A DNA stretch of 8,828 nt, taken from Acidimicrobiaceae bacterium (lineage in GTDB: Bacteria; Actinomycetota; Acidimicrobiia; Acidimicrobiales; Bog-793). The stretch covers positions 13,872 to 22,699 of the forward strand of contig PMZN01000153.1 of the NCBI GenBank assembly GCA_003170375.1, given 5' to 3'. Under the pieces are notes generated by a model. It was not told where the DNA came from, did not search any database, and saw nothing but the letters and a program-made list of their open reading frames with translations. Within the stretch, counting starts at the first letter, position 1; every line of letters starts with the position of its first letter. The translations under genes were made by a program, and so were the position numbers. This document shows positions 1 through 6,155 of this stretch, one piece after another.

Positions 1-234
1 GGTGACCCTGACGCCGCGGCGACGCAACATGGAGGCGGCCACGCGCCCGTCGTCGCCGTTGTGGCCCCGGCCCGCGACGACGACGACCCTCTTGCCGTAG
101 CCACTGCCCAATAGCCCGATGGCGGCATGGGCCACAGCAGCGCCCGCGCGCTCGACAAGGACGTCGAGACCGACCTCGGCGATGGCAGCTTCATCCGCGG
201 CCCTCAGCTCGTCACGGGTGTGTACCGGTTGCAT
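1..234 (-). CDS. nnrE: NAD(P)H-hydrate epimerase (YjeF N-terminal domain), N-terminal 78 residues, cut by window edge
   Basis: Only the first 78 codons are inside the window; the gene continues past base 1. The YjeF_N family epimerises the R form of hydrated NAD(P)H to the S form, which a partner dehydratase (NnrD) then repairs; many bacteria fuse the two domains, which cannot be judged here. The peptide opens MQPVHTRDELRAADEAAI, matching the family's usual start, followed by a helix with an ERAG motif (residues 28-31). A Rossmann-like strand (VVVVAG) runs into GRGHNGDDGRVAA at 55-67, the counterpart of the family's GxGNNGGDG nucleotide/K+ loop. The loop has His58 and Asp61 where Asn and Gly are usual. 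The ATG at 234 follows the acpS stop by 12 bases and is preceded by GAAGGA (243-248) with 8 bases of spacing, so the start is well supported. It is co-transcribed with acpS. Confidence 0.9.
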   Translation of the reverse strand, partial: MQPVHTRDELRAADEAAIAEVGLDVLVERAGAAVAHAAIGLLGSGYGKRVVVVAGRGHNGDDGRVAASMLRRRGVRVT

Positions 235-246
235 GCGGTGTTTCCT

Positions 247-612
247 TCAGTCCGCCACGACGACCGCGGTCGCGACCGAGTCGGTGTGGGTGAGCGACAC
301 GTGCCAGGACCGGATACCGAGCGCTTCGGCGCGGCTGGCCGCAAGTCCGGAGATCTCGAGTCGTGGCGCGCCCGAGCCGCCACGAAAGACCTCCACATCG
401 GCGAACCTCACGCCGCCGAGGCCGGTGCCGAGCGCCTTCATCGTGGCCTCCTTGGCGGCGAAGCGAGCCGCGAGACCTGGCACCGGATCAGCTCGCGCGG
501 ACAGCAAAGCCCGTTCGGCGTCGGTGAAGATGCGCTCGGCTGCCTGGGGTCGCCGGGCCAGGAGCTGGCGAAAACGCTCGATGTCGACCGCGTCTATGCC
601 CAGCCCGATCAC
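247..612 (-). CDS. acpS: Holo-[acyl-carrier-protein] synthase (4'-phosphopantetheinyl transferase AcpS)
   Basis: AcpS moves 4'-phosphopantetheine from CoA to a serine of acyl carrier protein, activating fatty acid synthesis in the cytoplasm. The product is 121 residues, the usual length for this small trimeric family. The N-terminal GLGIDAVDIERF (3-14) carries the Mg2+-binding Asp at 7. RFAAKEATMKALG (50-62) holds the second metal ligand, Glu55, and the catalytic-site Lys. The C-terminal WHVSLTHTDSVATAVVVA matches the family's HVSLSH...A..VVAE end, with Thr for the usual second Ser. I chose GTG at 612 because it gives the standard VIGLGID opening. The reading frame stays open further upstream into glmS, but no start there gives homologous sequence. 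No clear Shine-Dalgarno is visible before the GTG. The 49-base gap after glmS holds only a weak 5-bp GC inverted repeat (635-639 with 647-651). The gene sits between glmS and nnrE, as in other Actinobacteria. Confidence 0.94.
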   Translation of the reverse strand: MIGLGIDAVDIERFRQLLARRPQAAERIFTDAERALLSARADPVPGLAARFAAKEATMKALGTGLGGVRFADVEVFRGGSGAPRLEISGLAASRAEALGIRSWHVSLTHTDSVATAVVVAD

Positions 613-661
613 CTGCCGGCTCGGTTCGGTCCACCGGCCCCGTAACGGCCGCTGTCGCCGT

Positions 662-2503
662 TCACTCGACCGTGACGACCTTGGCGAGATTGCGCGGCCT
701 GTCCACGTCGTTGCCGCGCGCACGCGCGACCCCGTACGCGAGCGCCTGGAGGGGCACTATCGCCACAGCCGGCGACAACAGCTCGGGCACGACGGGGATC
801 TCCAGAAACTCTTCCGCGACCGCCTTGGTCTCCTCGTCGCCCTCGCCGCACACGACCACGACCGTTGCGCCACGGGCCTTGACCTCGGCGATGTTGGCCA
901 TCACCTTTTCCCAGAGGCGCCCCCGAGTGGCGACGGCGACGACTACGGCGCTTTCGTCGATGAGCGCGATCGGGCCGTGCTTCATCTCCCCGGCCGGATA
1001 GGCCTCTGCCCGGACGTAGGCGAGCTCTTTCAGTTTGAGCGCACCCTCGAGCGCAACGGCGTAACCCACACGACGGCCCAGGAAGTAGACGTCCTGCACC
1101 TCTGAAAGCCTGTTCGCCACCGAGAAGTAGTCGTCCATCCGGGCGATGGCACGCCCGACGAGCCCCGGAAGAGCGAGGAGCCCGCCGGCGAGGTCCCGCC
1201 CCTCTTCAGGTTCGATCGCTCCGCGTTGGCGTGCAAAGTGGAGGGCGAGAAGCTGGAGCATCACTATCTGGGTCGCGTGGCACTTGGTGGACGCCACCCC
1301 GATCTCCGGGCCTGCTCTCGTGTAGAGGGCGCCGTCCGCCTCGCGCGCCAGCAGCGAGTCGACGACGTTGGTCAGCGCGATGGTCTTGGCACCGCGGCGC
1401 CGTGCCTCGCGCAGCGCGTGGAAGGTGTCGACGGTCTCCCCCGACTGGCTGACGGCTACGACGAGAGTATGTTCGCCGAGGATCGCGTCCCGGTAACGGA
1501 ACTCGCTGGCGATCTCGACTTCGGCCGGCATCCGGGCCCAGTGTTCGAAGGCGATCCGACCGCTCAGGCAGGCGTAGTAGGCCGAGCCGCAGCCCATCAG
1601 CACGACACGCTCGATCTCGTCGAGGTCAGAGCCGGTGAGGCGAAGCTCCTCGAGCTCGGTGGTGCCGTCGACGTGAAGCCTTCCCATGAGGGTGTCTGCG
1701 AGTGCCCTCGGCTGCTCGTGGATCTCTTTCGACATGAAGTCGTCATAGCCGTCGCGCCGAGCGGCGACGAGGTCCCATCCGACCTCGAGCGGCACGAGCC
1801 CGCGCTGTTGGCCGTCGAGACCGACGACCGAGATCGAATCGGGCCTGACCTCGGCGATCTCGTCATCCGCGAGCTGGTAGAGGTCCCGCGTCGTCCCGAG
1901 GAGTGCAGCGATGTCGGACGCGACCAAGCCGGTCCCGTCGATGCGCCCCAAGATGAGCGGCGAGGTCCGACGCGCCGCCGCGATCACTTGAGGTTCTCTT
2001 GTGGTCACCGCCGCCAGCGCGAAGTCGCCGCGAAGCTCGCCCACGCACCGTCGCAGCGCCTCGGCGAGGCCGGCTCCGGTCGCGAGCTCCCGCTCGAGCA
2101 GGTGGGCGACCACCTCGGAGTCGGTCTCGGAGGACCGTGTGTGGCCCTCGGCGGCCAGCTTGTCCCAAAGTTCCTGGTAATTCTCGATGATGCCGTTATG
2201 CACGATCGCGACCGTGCCGCTGCAGTCGCAGTGCGGGTGGGCGTTGCGCTCGACCGCGGCCCCGTGGGTCGCCCACCGCGTATGGCCGATGCCGGCGGTC
2301 ATGTGAGCGGGCGCGTCGGCGGCAGCCTCCCGGAGGGTCTCGAGCGAATGCCCGCGCACGGCGTCGCGCCTGCGCCACAGGCGGTCGTCGTCGACGAGGA
2401 CGACCCCTGCTGAGTCGTAGCCGCGGTACTCGAGAAGGGCCAGCGCGTCCAGCATCACCTGCAACGGCTCGGCCGCGCCGGTGACGCCGATGATCCCGCA
2501 CAT
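662..2503 (-). CDS. glmS: Glutamine--fructose-6-phosphate aminotransferase (isomerizing), GlmS
   Basis: GlmS converts fructose-6-P plus glutamine to glucosamine-6-P plus glutamate, the entry step to UDP-GlcNAc. At 613 residues it is full length. The glutaminase domain starts with Met followed by nucleophile Cys2 (CGIIGVTG), then LEYRGYDSAG (24-33), GHTRWATHG (73-81), HNGIIENY (102-109) and SETDSEV (125-131). Two SIS sugar-isomerase domains follow: EIHEQP (260-265), GCGSAYYA (304-311), VSQSGETVDT (351-360), GVASTK (402-407), ALEGALKLKELAYVRAEAY (484-502) and GEMKHGPIALID (505-516). The C-terminal tail DVDRPRNLAKVVTVE keeps the active-site Lys (608), with Val where many relatives have Ser. The phosphate-loop CGT motif reads CGS. 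The ATG start is fixed by the essential Cys2. It lies 9 bases after the glmM stop, with only a weak AGG upstream, suggesting translational coupling. No glmS ribozyme is expected or seen. Confidence 0.98.
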   Translation of the reverse strand: MCGIIGVTGAAEPLQVMLDALALLEYRGYDSAGVVLVDDDRLWRRRDAVRGHSLETLREAAADAPAHMTAGIGHTRWATHGAAVERNAHPHCDCSGTVAIVHNGIIENYQELWDKLAAEGHTRSSETDSEVVAHLLERELATGAGLAEALRRCVGELRGDFALAAVTTREPQVIAAARRTSPLILGRIDGTGLVASDIAALLGTTRDLYQLADDEIAEVRPDSISVVGLDGQQRGLVPLEVGWDLVAARRDGYDDFMSKEIHEQPRALADTLMGRLHVDGTTELEELRLTGSDLDEIERVVLMGCGSAYYACLSGRIAFEHWARMPAEVEIASEFRYRDAILGEHTLVVAVSQSGETVDTFHALREARRRGAKTIALTNVVDSLLAREADGALYTRAGPEIGVASTKCHATQIVMLQLLALHFARQRGAIEPEEGRDLAGGLLALPGLVGRAIARMDDYFSVANRLSEVQDVYFLGRRVGYAVALEGALKLKELAYVRAEAYPAGEMKHGPIALIDESAVVVAVATRGRLWEKVMANIAEVKARGATVVVVCGEGDEETKAVAEEFLEIPVVPELLSPAVAIVPLQALAYGVARARGNDVDRPRNLAKVVTVE

Positions 2504-2512
2504 GCCTGAAGG

Positions 2513-3889
2513 CTACGACCTGTCGGCTGGGTCGGTGGCGTCAAGCTCGCGAAGCACGACCGTGACAAGCCGGTCGACCACTTCGCGGGCCAGCTCGTGC
2601 GTCGGCGCCTCCGCCATGACCCGGACGAGTGCCTCGGTCCCCGACGCCCGCAACAGCACGCGGCCGTTCCCGCCGAGCTCGGACTCGACGAGTGAGACCT
2701 CGTCCCATACGGCCCCGGCCACAGCGAGGCGCGACGGGTCTGCAACGTGCACGTTGCGCAGCACCTGAGGCAGACGCGTCATCGCCTCGGCCGCCAGCTC
2801 TGCGAGCGGGCGCTTGCGCCGGGCGACGAGCTCGATGAGAAGAAGCGAGGTCAGCATCCCGTCGCCTGTCAAGCCGTGCTGGCGGAATACGAGATGGCCG
2901 GACTGCTCACCACCGAGCTGCAAGCTGTTGGCCTCGATGGCGTCGCTGACGTAGCGGTCCCCGACCGGGGTCTCCACAATCCCGATCCCGCGTGCCGCGA
3001 GCGCTCGGCGAAGCCCGAGATTGCTCATGACGGTCACGACTATCGACCCACCGGTCAAAAGGCCGCGCTCCAGGAGGTCGAACGCGAACATCGCGAGAAG
3101 CTGGTCGCCGTCCACGAGCTCGCCGGTATGGTCCACGGCGAGCACCCGGTCGGCGTCACCGTCGAGAGCGACACCGAGTGCCGCTCCAGAGGCCACCACG
3201 GCCTCCTGCAGCGGTTGCAGGTGGGTCGAGCCACACCCGGCGTTGATGTTGACGCCGTTCGGCTCTGCCGAAAGAACCTTGTGGGAGATCCCGAGGCGCT
3301 CGAGCACCGCCGGCGCGACAACGCTCGCGGCACCGTTTGCGCAGTCGATCACGACCTCGAGGCCGAGATGGGCACCACCACCGACGGCATTCAAGAGGTA
3401 GTCGGCATAGGTCCAGAGCGCGTCCGGGTCCGCCCGCACTGCACCGAGGCCGGCTCTCCCAGGTACCTGACCGGCCGCCTCATCGATCGCGGCCGGCGAG
3501 GACAGCCGGTCGAGCTCGTCTTGGATGGCGATCTCGAGCTCGGCAGCGAGCTTGGTGCCACCGGCGCCGAGAAGCTTGATGCCGTTGTCGCCGAACGGGT
3601 TGTGCGAAGCCGAGACCATCGCAGCCGGAAAACCGCGGTCGGCCGCGAGCCAAGCAAGGCCAGGAGTCGGGATGACCCCGACATCCACGACGTCGACACC
3701 CTCAGCCGCTATGCCGGCTGCAAGCGCCGATTGGATCATCGTCCCGGATTGTCGGGTGTCGCGTCCGAGGAGGAAGGGCGAGCCCGACACGATCCGGGCC
3801 GCAGCGCGCCCGAGGGCGAGGGCGAGCTCGGGTGTCAGATCGGCGCCGGCGACGCCTCGAATTCCGTCGGTTCCGAACCGCGGCGCCAT
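2513..3889 (-). CDS. glmM: Phosphoglucosamine mutase GlmM
   Basis: GlmM interconverts glucosamine-6-P and glucosamine-1-P, the step after GlmS on the way to UDP-GlcNAc and peptidoglycan. The 458-residue product is close to the family's usual length of about 445-450. All four alpha-D-phosphohexomutase signatures are visible. The N-terminus reads RFGTDGIRG (4-12). The phosphoserine loop VSASHNP (92-98) has the catalytic Ser at 95. The Mg2+ loop DGDADR (243-248) carries Asp243, 245 and 247. The sugar loop GGEQSGH (326-332) is followed by the phosphate-binding RASGTEALVRVM (414-425). The ATG at 3889 lies 6 bases after the rpsI stop. Only a weak purine stretch in the rpsI tail could serve as ribosome binding site, so coupling to rpsI translation is likely. 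It is followed by glmS after 9 bases, making a dedicated amino-sugar pair at the end of the uL13-uS9 operon. Nothing looks degraded. Confidence 0.98.
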   Translation of the reverse strand: MAPRFGTDGIRGVAGADLTPELALALGRAAARIVSGSPFLLGRDTRQSGTMIQSALAAGIAAEGVDVVDVGVIPTPGLAWLAADRGFPAAMVSASHNPFGDNGIKLLGAGGTKLAAELEIAIQDELDRLSSPAAIDEAAGQVPGRAGLGAVRADPDALWTYADYLLNAVGGGAHLGLEVVIDCANGAASVVAPAVLERLGISHKVLSAEPNGVNINAGCGSTHLQPLQEAVVASGAALGVALDGDADRVLAVDHTGELVDGDQLLAMFAFDLLERGLLTGGSIVVTVMSNLGLRRALAARGIGIVETPVGDRYVSDAIEANSLQLGGEQSGHLVFRQHGLTGDGMLTSLLLIELVARRKRPLAELAAEAMTRLPQVLRNVHVADPSRLAVAGAVWDEVSLVESELGGNGRVLLRASGTEALVRVMAEAPTHELAREVVDRLVTVVLRELDATDPADRS

Positions 3890-3895
3890 CGGTGC

Positions 3896-4288
3896 TCAGC
3901 GCTTCGAGTACTGAGGGGCCTTGCGGGCTTTCTTCAAGCCGTACTTCTTGCTCTCCTTCTCCCGCGCGTCGCGCGTGAGCATGCCCGCCTTCTTGAGGTT
4001 GCCCCGAAGGTCGGCCTCGAGCTCTATGAGGCCCCGGGCGATGCCGAGGCGGAGCGCGCCGGCCTGACCCGCGATCCCTCCTCCATCGATCGTCGCGTCC
4101 ACGTCGTAACGCTCGGCGGCACCGGCTATGCGCAGCGGCTCGGTTGCGAGCGTCCGGTGGGTCTCCGAGGGGAAGTACTCCTCGAACGGCCGCTTGTTGA
4201 TCGTGATGGCACCTTCACCGGTGCGCAAGCGCACACGGGCGACGGCGCGCTTGCGGCGGCCGGTCGACTGGACGAGTGGCTTTGCCAT
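3896..4288 (-). CDS. rpsI: 30S ribosomal protein uS9 (S9)
   Basis: uS9 binds the 3' (head) domain of 16S rRNA, and its C-terminal tail reaches the P-site tRNA. The 130-residue product has the family pattern: [10 protein letters not shown] (10-19), [13 protein letters not shown] (28-40), the glycine-rich [19 protein letters not shown] (69-87), then [20 protein letters not shown] and the invariant C-terminal SKR. The conserved ERKK segment reads ESKK here. The ATG at 4288 has AAGGA at 4299-4303, 10 bases upstream, so the start is convincing. It follows rplM by 20 bases, the near-universal rplM-rpsI pair, and its stop is 6 bases before the glmM start. Confidence 0.98.
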   Translation of the reverse strand: MAKPLVQSTGRRKRAVARVRLRTGEGAITINKRPFEEYFPSETHRTLATEPLRIAGAAERYDVDATIDGGGIAGQAGALRLGIARGLIELEADLRGNLKKAGMLTRDAREKESKKYGLKKARKAPQYSKR

Positions 4289-4308
4289 GAAACAGCGGTC
4301 CTTCGGGG

Positions 4309-4758
4309 CTAGGAAGCTCGCCGAGCGGCGGGCAGATCGAGGGGGATGGGCAACTGGGCGGCGTGCGGGTGGTCGGGACCGGCGTAAACCTTCAACTTCC
4401 CGAGCATCTTGTGCCCGAGCGCGCCTTTGGGAAGCATGCCCTTGATTGCGCGCCTGACGACCTCTTCGGGCCTTTCCGCGAGCTCCCGGGCATAGCTGAC
4501 CGTTCGCAGCCCGCCCGGGTAGCCACTGTGACTATATGAGAACGACCTGTCGCTCTTGCCGGCAGTCATGAGGACCTTGGCGGCATTGACGACGATCACG
4601 TGGTCACCGGTGTCGATGTGGGGAGCAAAGATCGGGCGGTGCTTGCCGCGAAGCACGCGGGCGACCTCGCTCGAAAGGCGGCCGAGAACAAGGCCGTCGG
4701 CGTCGACAACGCGCCAAACGCGTTGAAGCTCACTCGGCTTGGGGGAATACGTGCGCAC
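4309..4758 (-). CDS. rplM: 50S ribosomal protein uL13 (L13)
   Basis: uL13 is an early-assembling 50S protein bound to 23S rRNA. The 149-residue product is a normal size and carries the family landmarks: MRTYSPKP at the start, [20 protein letters not shown] (17-36), [20 protein letters not shown] (37-56), HSGYPGGL (77-84) and [10 protein letters not shown]...[14 protein letters not shown] (106-135). The start is a GTG, chosen because it gives the conserved MRTYSPK opening and has an excellent AAAGGA at 4764-4769, 5 bases upstream. It is the first gene after a 143-base gap with a promoter candidate, so it probably heads a transcription unit rplM-rpsI-glmM-glmS-acpS-nnrE. In E. coli uL13 represses its own operon through the mRNA leader; whether that holds here is unknown. 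Confidence 0.98.
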   Translation of the reverse strand: MRTYSPKPSELQRVWRVVDADGLVLGRLSSEVARVLRGKHRPIFAPHIDTGDHVIVVNAAKVLMTAGKSDRSFSYSHSGYPGGLRTVSYARELAERPEEVVRRAIKGMLPKGALGHKMLGKLKVYAGPDHPHAAQLPIPLDLPAARRAS

Positions 4759-4857
4759 GACCGTCCTTTGTAGAAGTCAACTCGTGGTGCTCACCCTGAG
4801 CATCCCGCGGCCACCGGTTAAAGGGCGCGAACCTCAAGCTCAGCGGGCAAGAGCCAG
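4759..4857 (-). promoter_or_regulatory. Putative 5' leader of the rplM operon
   Basis: If transcription starts about 7 bases after the -10 element at 4864-4869, the rplM mRNA has a leader of roughly 100 nt. That is long for this compact region. It contains a small hairpin, TGCTC-AGGGT-GAGCA (4802-4788, minus strand), with a 5-bp stem and 5-base loop, and ends in the strong ribosome binding site AAAGGA (4764-4769). A leader of this kind could host autoregulation by uL13, as known for rplM in other bacteria, but I recognise no specific published leader motif. The boundaries depend on the predicted promoter. Confidence 0.4.
4788..4802 (-). other. Small inverted repeat in rplM leader
   Basis: TGCTC and GAGCA flank a 5-base loop (AGGGT on the minus strand), giving a 5-bp stem about 30 bases upstream of the rplM GTG. 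The stem is short and could be chance, but it is the clearest fold in the leader and lies just upstream of the ribosome binding site. Confidence 0.3.
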
Positions 4858-4863
4858 CAGACA

Positions 4864-4892
4864 ACGATAGAAGACGCCGAGGCCGTCGGCAA
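4864..4892 (-). promoter_or_regulatory. Candidate housekeeping sigma promoter for rplM operon
   Basis: On the minus strand, TTGCCG (4892-4887) is followed after exactly 17 bases by TATCGT (4869-4864). This fits the actinobacterial housekeeping pattern of a TTGAC-like -35 and TAnnnT -10 with optimal spacing. It starts 9 bases beyond the truA stop, in the longest intergenic gap between two complete genes in the window. The -35 matches TTGACA at four of six positions. It is a prediction from sequence only; read-through from truA may also feed rplM. Confidence 0.55.
4876..4890 (-). terminator. Weak terminator-like hairpin after truA, overlapping the rplM promoter spacer
   Basis: GCCGA-CGGCC-TCGGC on the minus strand forms a 5-bp GC-rich stem with a 5-base loop, starting 11 bases past the truA stop. 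It is followed by GTCTTCTATCGTTGTCT, which is pyrimidine-rich but not a true U-tract. It could be a weak intrinsic terminator for transcripts reading through truA. It overlaps the putative -35 and spacer, so only one of the two assignments may be real. The short stem makes confidence low. Confidence 0.3.
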
Positions 4893-4901
4893 GCCGGTTC
4901 C

Positions 4902-5798
4902 TCACCCCGCCGTGCCGAGCCAGTCGCCACCACCCGGCTGCCACGTCCCTCCGGGAACCAACCTCTCCGGGTATCGCACGCCCACTAGACACAGCCCTCG
5001 CGAGGGGGCCGGCTGCCCGCTTCGTGACCGGTCGCCACTTCTCACGATCGCGAGCAGCTCACCGGCCGGGGTACGTCCTTGCCCCACTGCGACGAGCGTC
5101 CCGACCATCGATCGGACCATCTGGTGGCAGAAGGCGTTGGCCTCGATCTGGAAGACCCACACACGGTCACCGCCCGGGGCCGAAGACCAGCTGGCAGACA
5201 GCACGCGACGGATTATCGGAGCCGACTCACCGTGTGGGAGGCGGCAGAAAGCCGAGAAGTCGTGCTCGCCCAGAAGGGCGTCAGCACCGATGCGCATCGC
5301 GGCGATATCGAGCGTGCCAGGAACGTGCCACGAGCAATGGTGGAGCAACGGATCGGGCCACGGCGTACGGAGCAGGCTGTAGCGGTAACGCCGGGCGGTC
5401 GCCGAGTGGCGCGCGTCGAAGCCGTCGGGCGCGACCCGAGCCTCGATCACCGCAACGGCAGGTCCGAGCTGGCGGCTGAGCGACCGCCCGAGCCGCTCCA
5501 ACAGCATCCCGGGCTCAGGCTCTCGCGTCGCCCACTTCGCAACGACCCTCTCGTCCAGATCCGCGTGGACGACCTGTCCCAACGCGTGCACACCGGCATC
5601 GGTCCGGCCGGCACAGGTCAGTGACACCTCATGGCCGGCCATCGAGCCCAAGGTCGCTGCGAGCAAGCCCCCGACCGTGCGCTGTCCCCGCTGCGCGGCA
5701 AAGCCGTGGAACGACGTTCCGTCATAGGCGACAAGGAGCATTACGCGACGAAGCGGCCCGCTTGGGGCCGCTTCACTACCAGGCTCGAAAAGCCTCAC
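4902..5798 (-). CDS. truA: tRNA pseudouridine(38-40) synthase TruA
   Basis: TruA converts uridines 38-40 of the tRNA anticodon arm to pseudouridine. From GTG at 5798 the product is 298 residues. The N-terminal strand runs into YDGTSFHGF (25-33). The catalytic motif [17 protein letters not shown] (62-78) carries the nucleophile Asp67. [16 protein letters not shown] (127-142), DFSAF (170-174), [13 protein letters not shown] (203-215) and the closing [10 protein letters not shown] complete the family pattern. A glycine-rich tail of about 20 residues follows. The start is uncertain. GTG 5798 overlaps the rplQ stop in a GTGA arrangement typical of coupled genes and keeps the basic RRV before the first strand, but has no clear ribosome binding site. 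In-frame ATG 5741 would give 279 residues and would put the strong hairpin at 5750-5774 in a 53-base gap; it also lacks a ribosome binding site and trims the first strand by about three residues relative to homologues. Confidence 0.96.
   Translation of the reverse strand: MRLFEPGSEAAPSGPLRRVMLLVAYDGTSFHGFAAQRGQRTVGGLLAATLGSMAGHEVSLTCAGRTDAGVHALGQVVHADLDERVVAKWATREPEPGMLLERLGRSLSRQLGPAVAVIEARVAPDGFDARHSATARRYRYSLLRTPWPDPLLHHCSWHVPGTLDIAAMRIGADALLGEHDFSAFCRLPHGESAPIIRRVLSASWSSAPGGDRVWVFQIEANAFCHQMVRSMVGTLVAVGQGRTPAGELLAIVRSGDRSRSGQPAPSRGLCLVGVRYPERLVPGGTWQPGGGDWLGTAG
5750..5774 (-). terminator. Strong hairpin at rplQ/truA junction (terminator or attenuator candidate)
   Basis: On the minus strand GAAGCGGCCC, loop CAAGC, then GGGCCGCTTC form a perfect 10-bp GC-rich stem. 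Two G-U pairs can extend it at the base as RNA. It starts 20 bases past the rplQ stop, where an alpha-operon terminator would be expected. It has no U-tract: the bases that follow read GTCGCGTAATG. Terminators without U-tracts are claimed in high-GC actinobacteria, so termination or attenuation is possible but not shown. If truA starts at GTG 5798 the hairpin lies inside its codons 9-17; if at ATG 5741 it is intergenic. Confidence 0.5.
5781..5795 (-). other. Second, smaller hairpin abutting the rplQ stop codon
   Basis: On the minus strand AGGCT-TTTCG-AGCCT gives a 5-bp stem with a 5-base loop that begins at the last base of the rplQ TGA. It is separated by only 6 bases from the strong hairpin at 5750-5774, so the two make a tandem structure directly after the alpha operon. 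Alone it would be unremarkable. Confidence 0.4.
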
Positions 5799-6154
5799 AC
5801 AAGCTCGACGCGGGCCATCGGAGCGTTGTCTCCCTGGCGCGGTCCCAGTTTGAGGATCCGGATGTAGCCGCCCGGCCGATCGGCATAACGCGGGCCGATC
5901 TCCGAGAACAGCTTGTGCGCCATGTCCTTGTCACGTATGAATGCCACCACTTGGCGCTGGTTGTGAACACCGCCCTTGCGCGCCTTTGTGATCAGCTTCT
6001 CGGCTACGGGCCGCATCGCCTTCGCCTTGGTCTCGGTCGTGACGATCCATCGCGGGTCTGCCGCGATGAGCGAGGCGATGAGGTTGCCCAGCATGGCCTT
6101 CTGGTGCGCCGCGTCCCCACCGAGGCGGCGGCCCTTCTTCGGGGTGGCGGGCAT
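5795..6154 (-). CDS. rplQ: 50S ribosomal protein bL17 (L17)
   Basis: bL17 is a 50S protein located near the polypeptide exit tunnel. The 119-residue product opens [22 protein letters not shown], the actinobacterial variant of the family start. [20 protein letters not shown] (39-58) and [19 protein letters not shown] (88-106) follow, and it ends in the conserved APMARVELV. It lacks the long acidic or Ala-rich C-terminal extension found in Streptomyces and Mycobacterium, which points to another actinobacterial lineage. ATG 6154 is separated from the rpoA TGA by one base (TGAGATG), so its translation is almost certainly coupled to rpoA. The open frame extends upstream inside rpoA but only in non-homologous sequence. 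Its stop overlaps the possible GTG start of truA by four bases. Confidence 0.98.
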   Translation of the reverse strand: MPATPKKGRRLGGDAAHQKAMLGNLIASLIAADPRWIVTTETKAKAMRPVAEKLITKARKGGVHNQRQVVAFIRDKDMAHKLFSEIGPRYADRPGGYIRILKLGPRQGDNAPMARVELV

Positions 6155-6155
6155 C

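Noticed and set aside
73..87. Short GAC/GTC triplet repeat near the window start
   Set aside because: It encodes a run of valines in the Rossmann-like strand of the epimerase; four triplets are not an unusual repeat in GC-rich coding DNA.
635..651. CGGCC/GGCCG inverted repeat between glmS and acpS as a terminator
   Set aside because: Only a 5-bp stem, no U-tract, and the genes on either side look co-transcribed; expected by chance at this GC content.
119..1105. Plus-strand open frame of 328 codons spanning nnrE, acpS and the end of glmS
   Set aside because: Arg/Ala/Ser-rich composition typical of antisense shadows; it crosses three well-supported minus-strand genes.
1226..2413. Plus-strand open frame of 395 codons opposite glmS
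   Set aside because: Same codon-register shadow effect as for glmM; no domain recognised and no ribosome binding site of note.
2747..4312. Long plus-strand open frame of 521 codons opposite glmM and rpsI
   Set aside because: Its codons are in exact register with the minus-strand genes. It stays open because TTA, CTA and TCA, whose complements are stops, are rare in GC-rich coding sequence. The product has no recognisable motif and the minus-strand genes are unmistakable.
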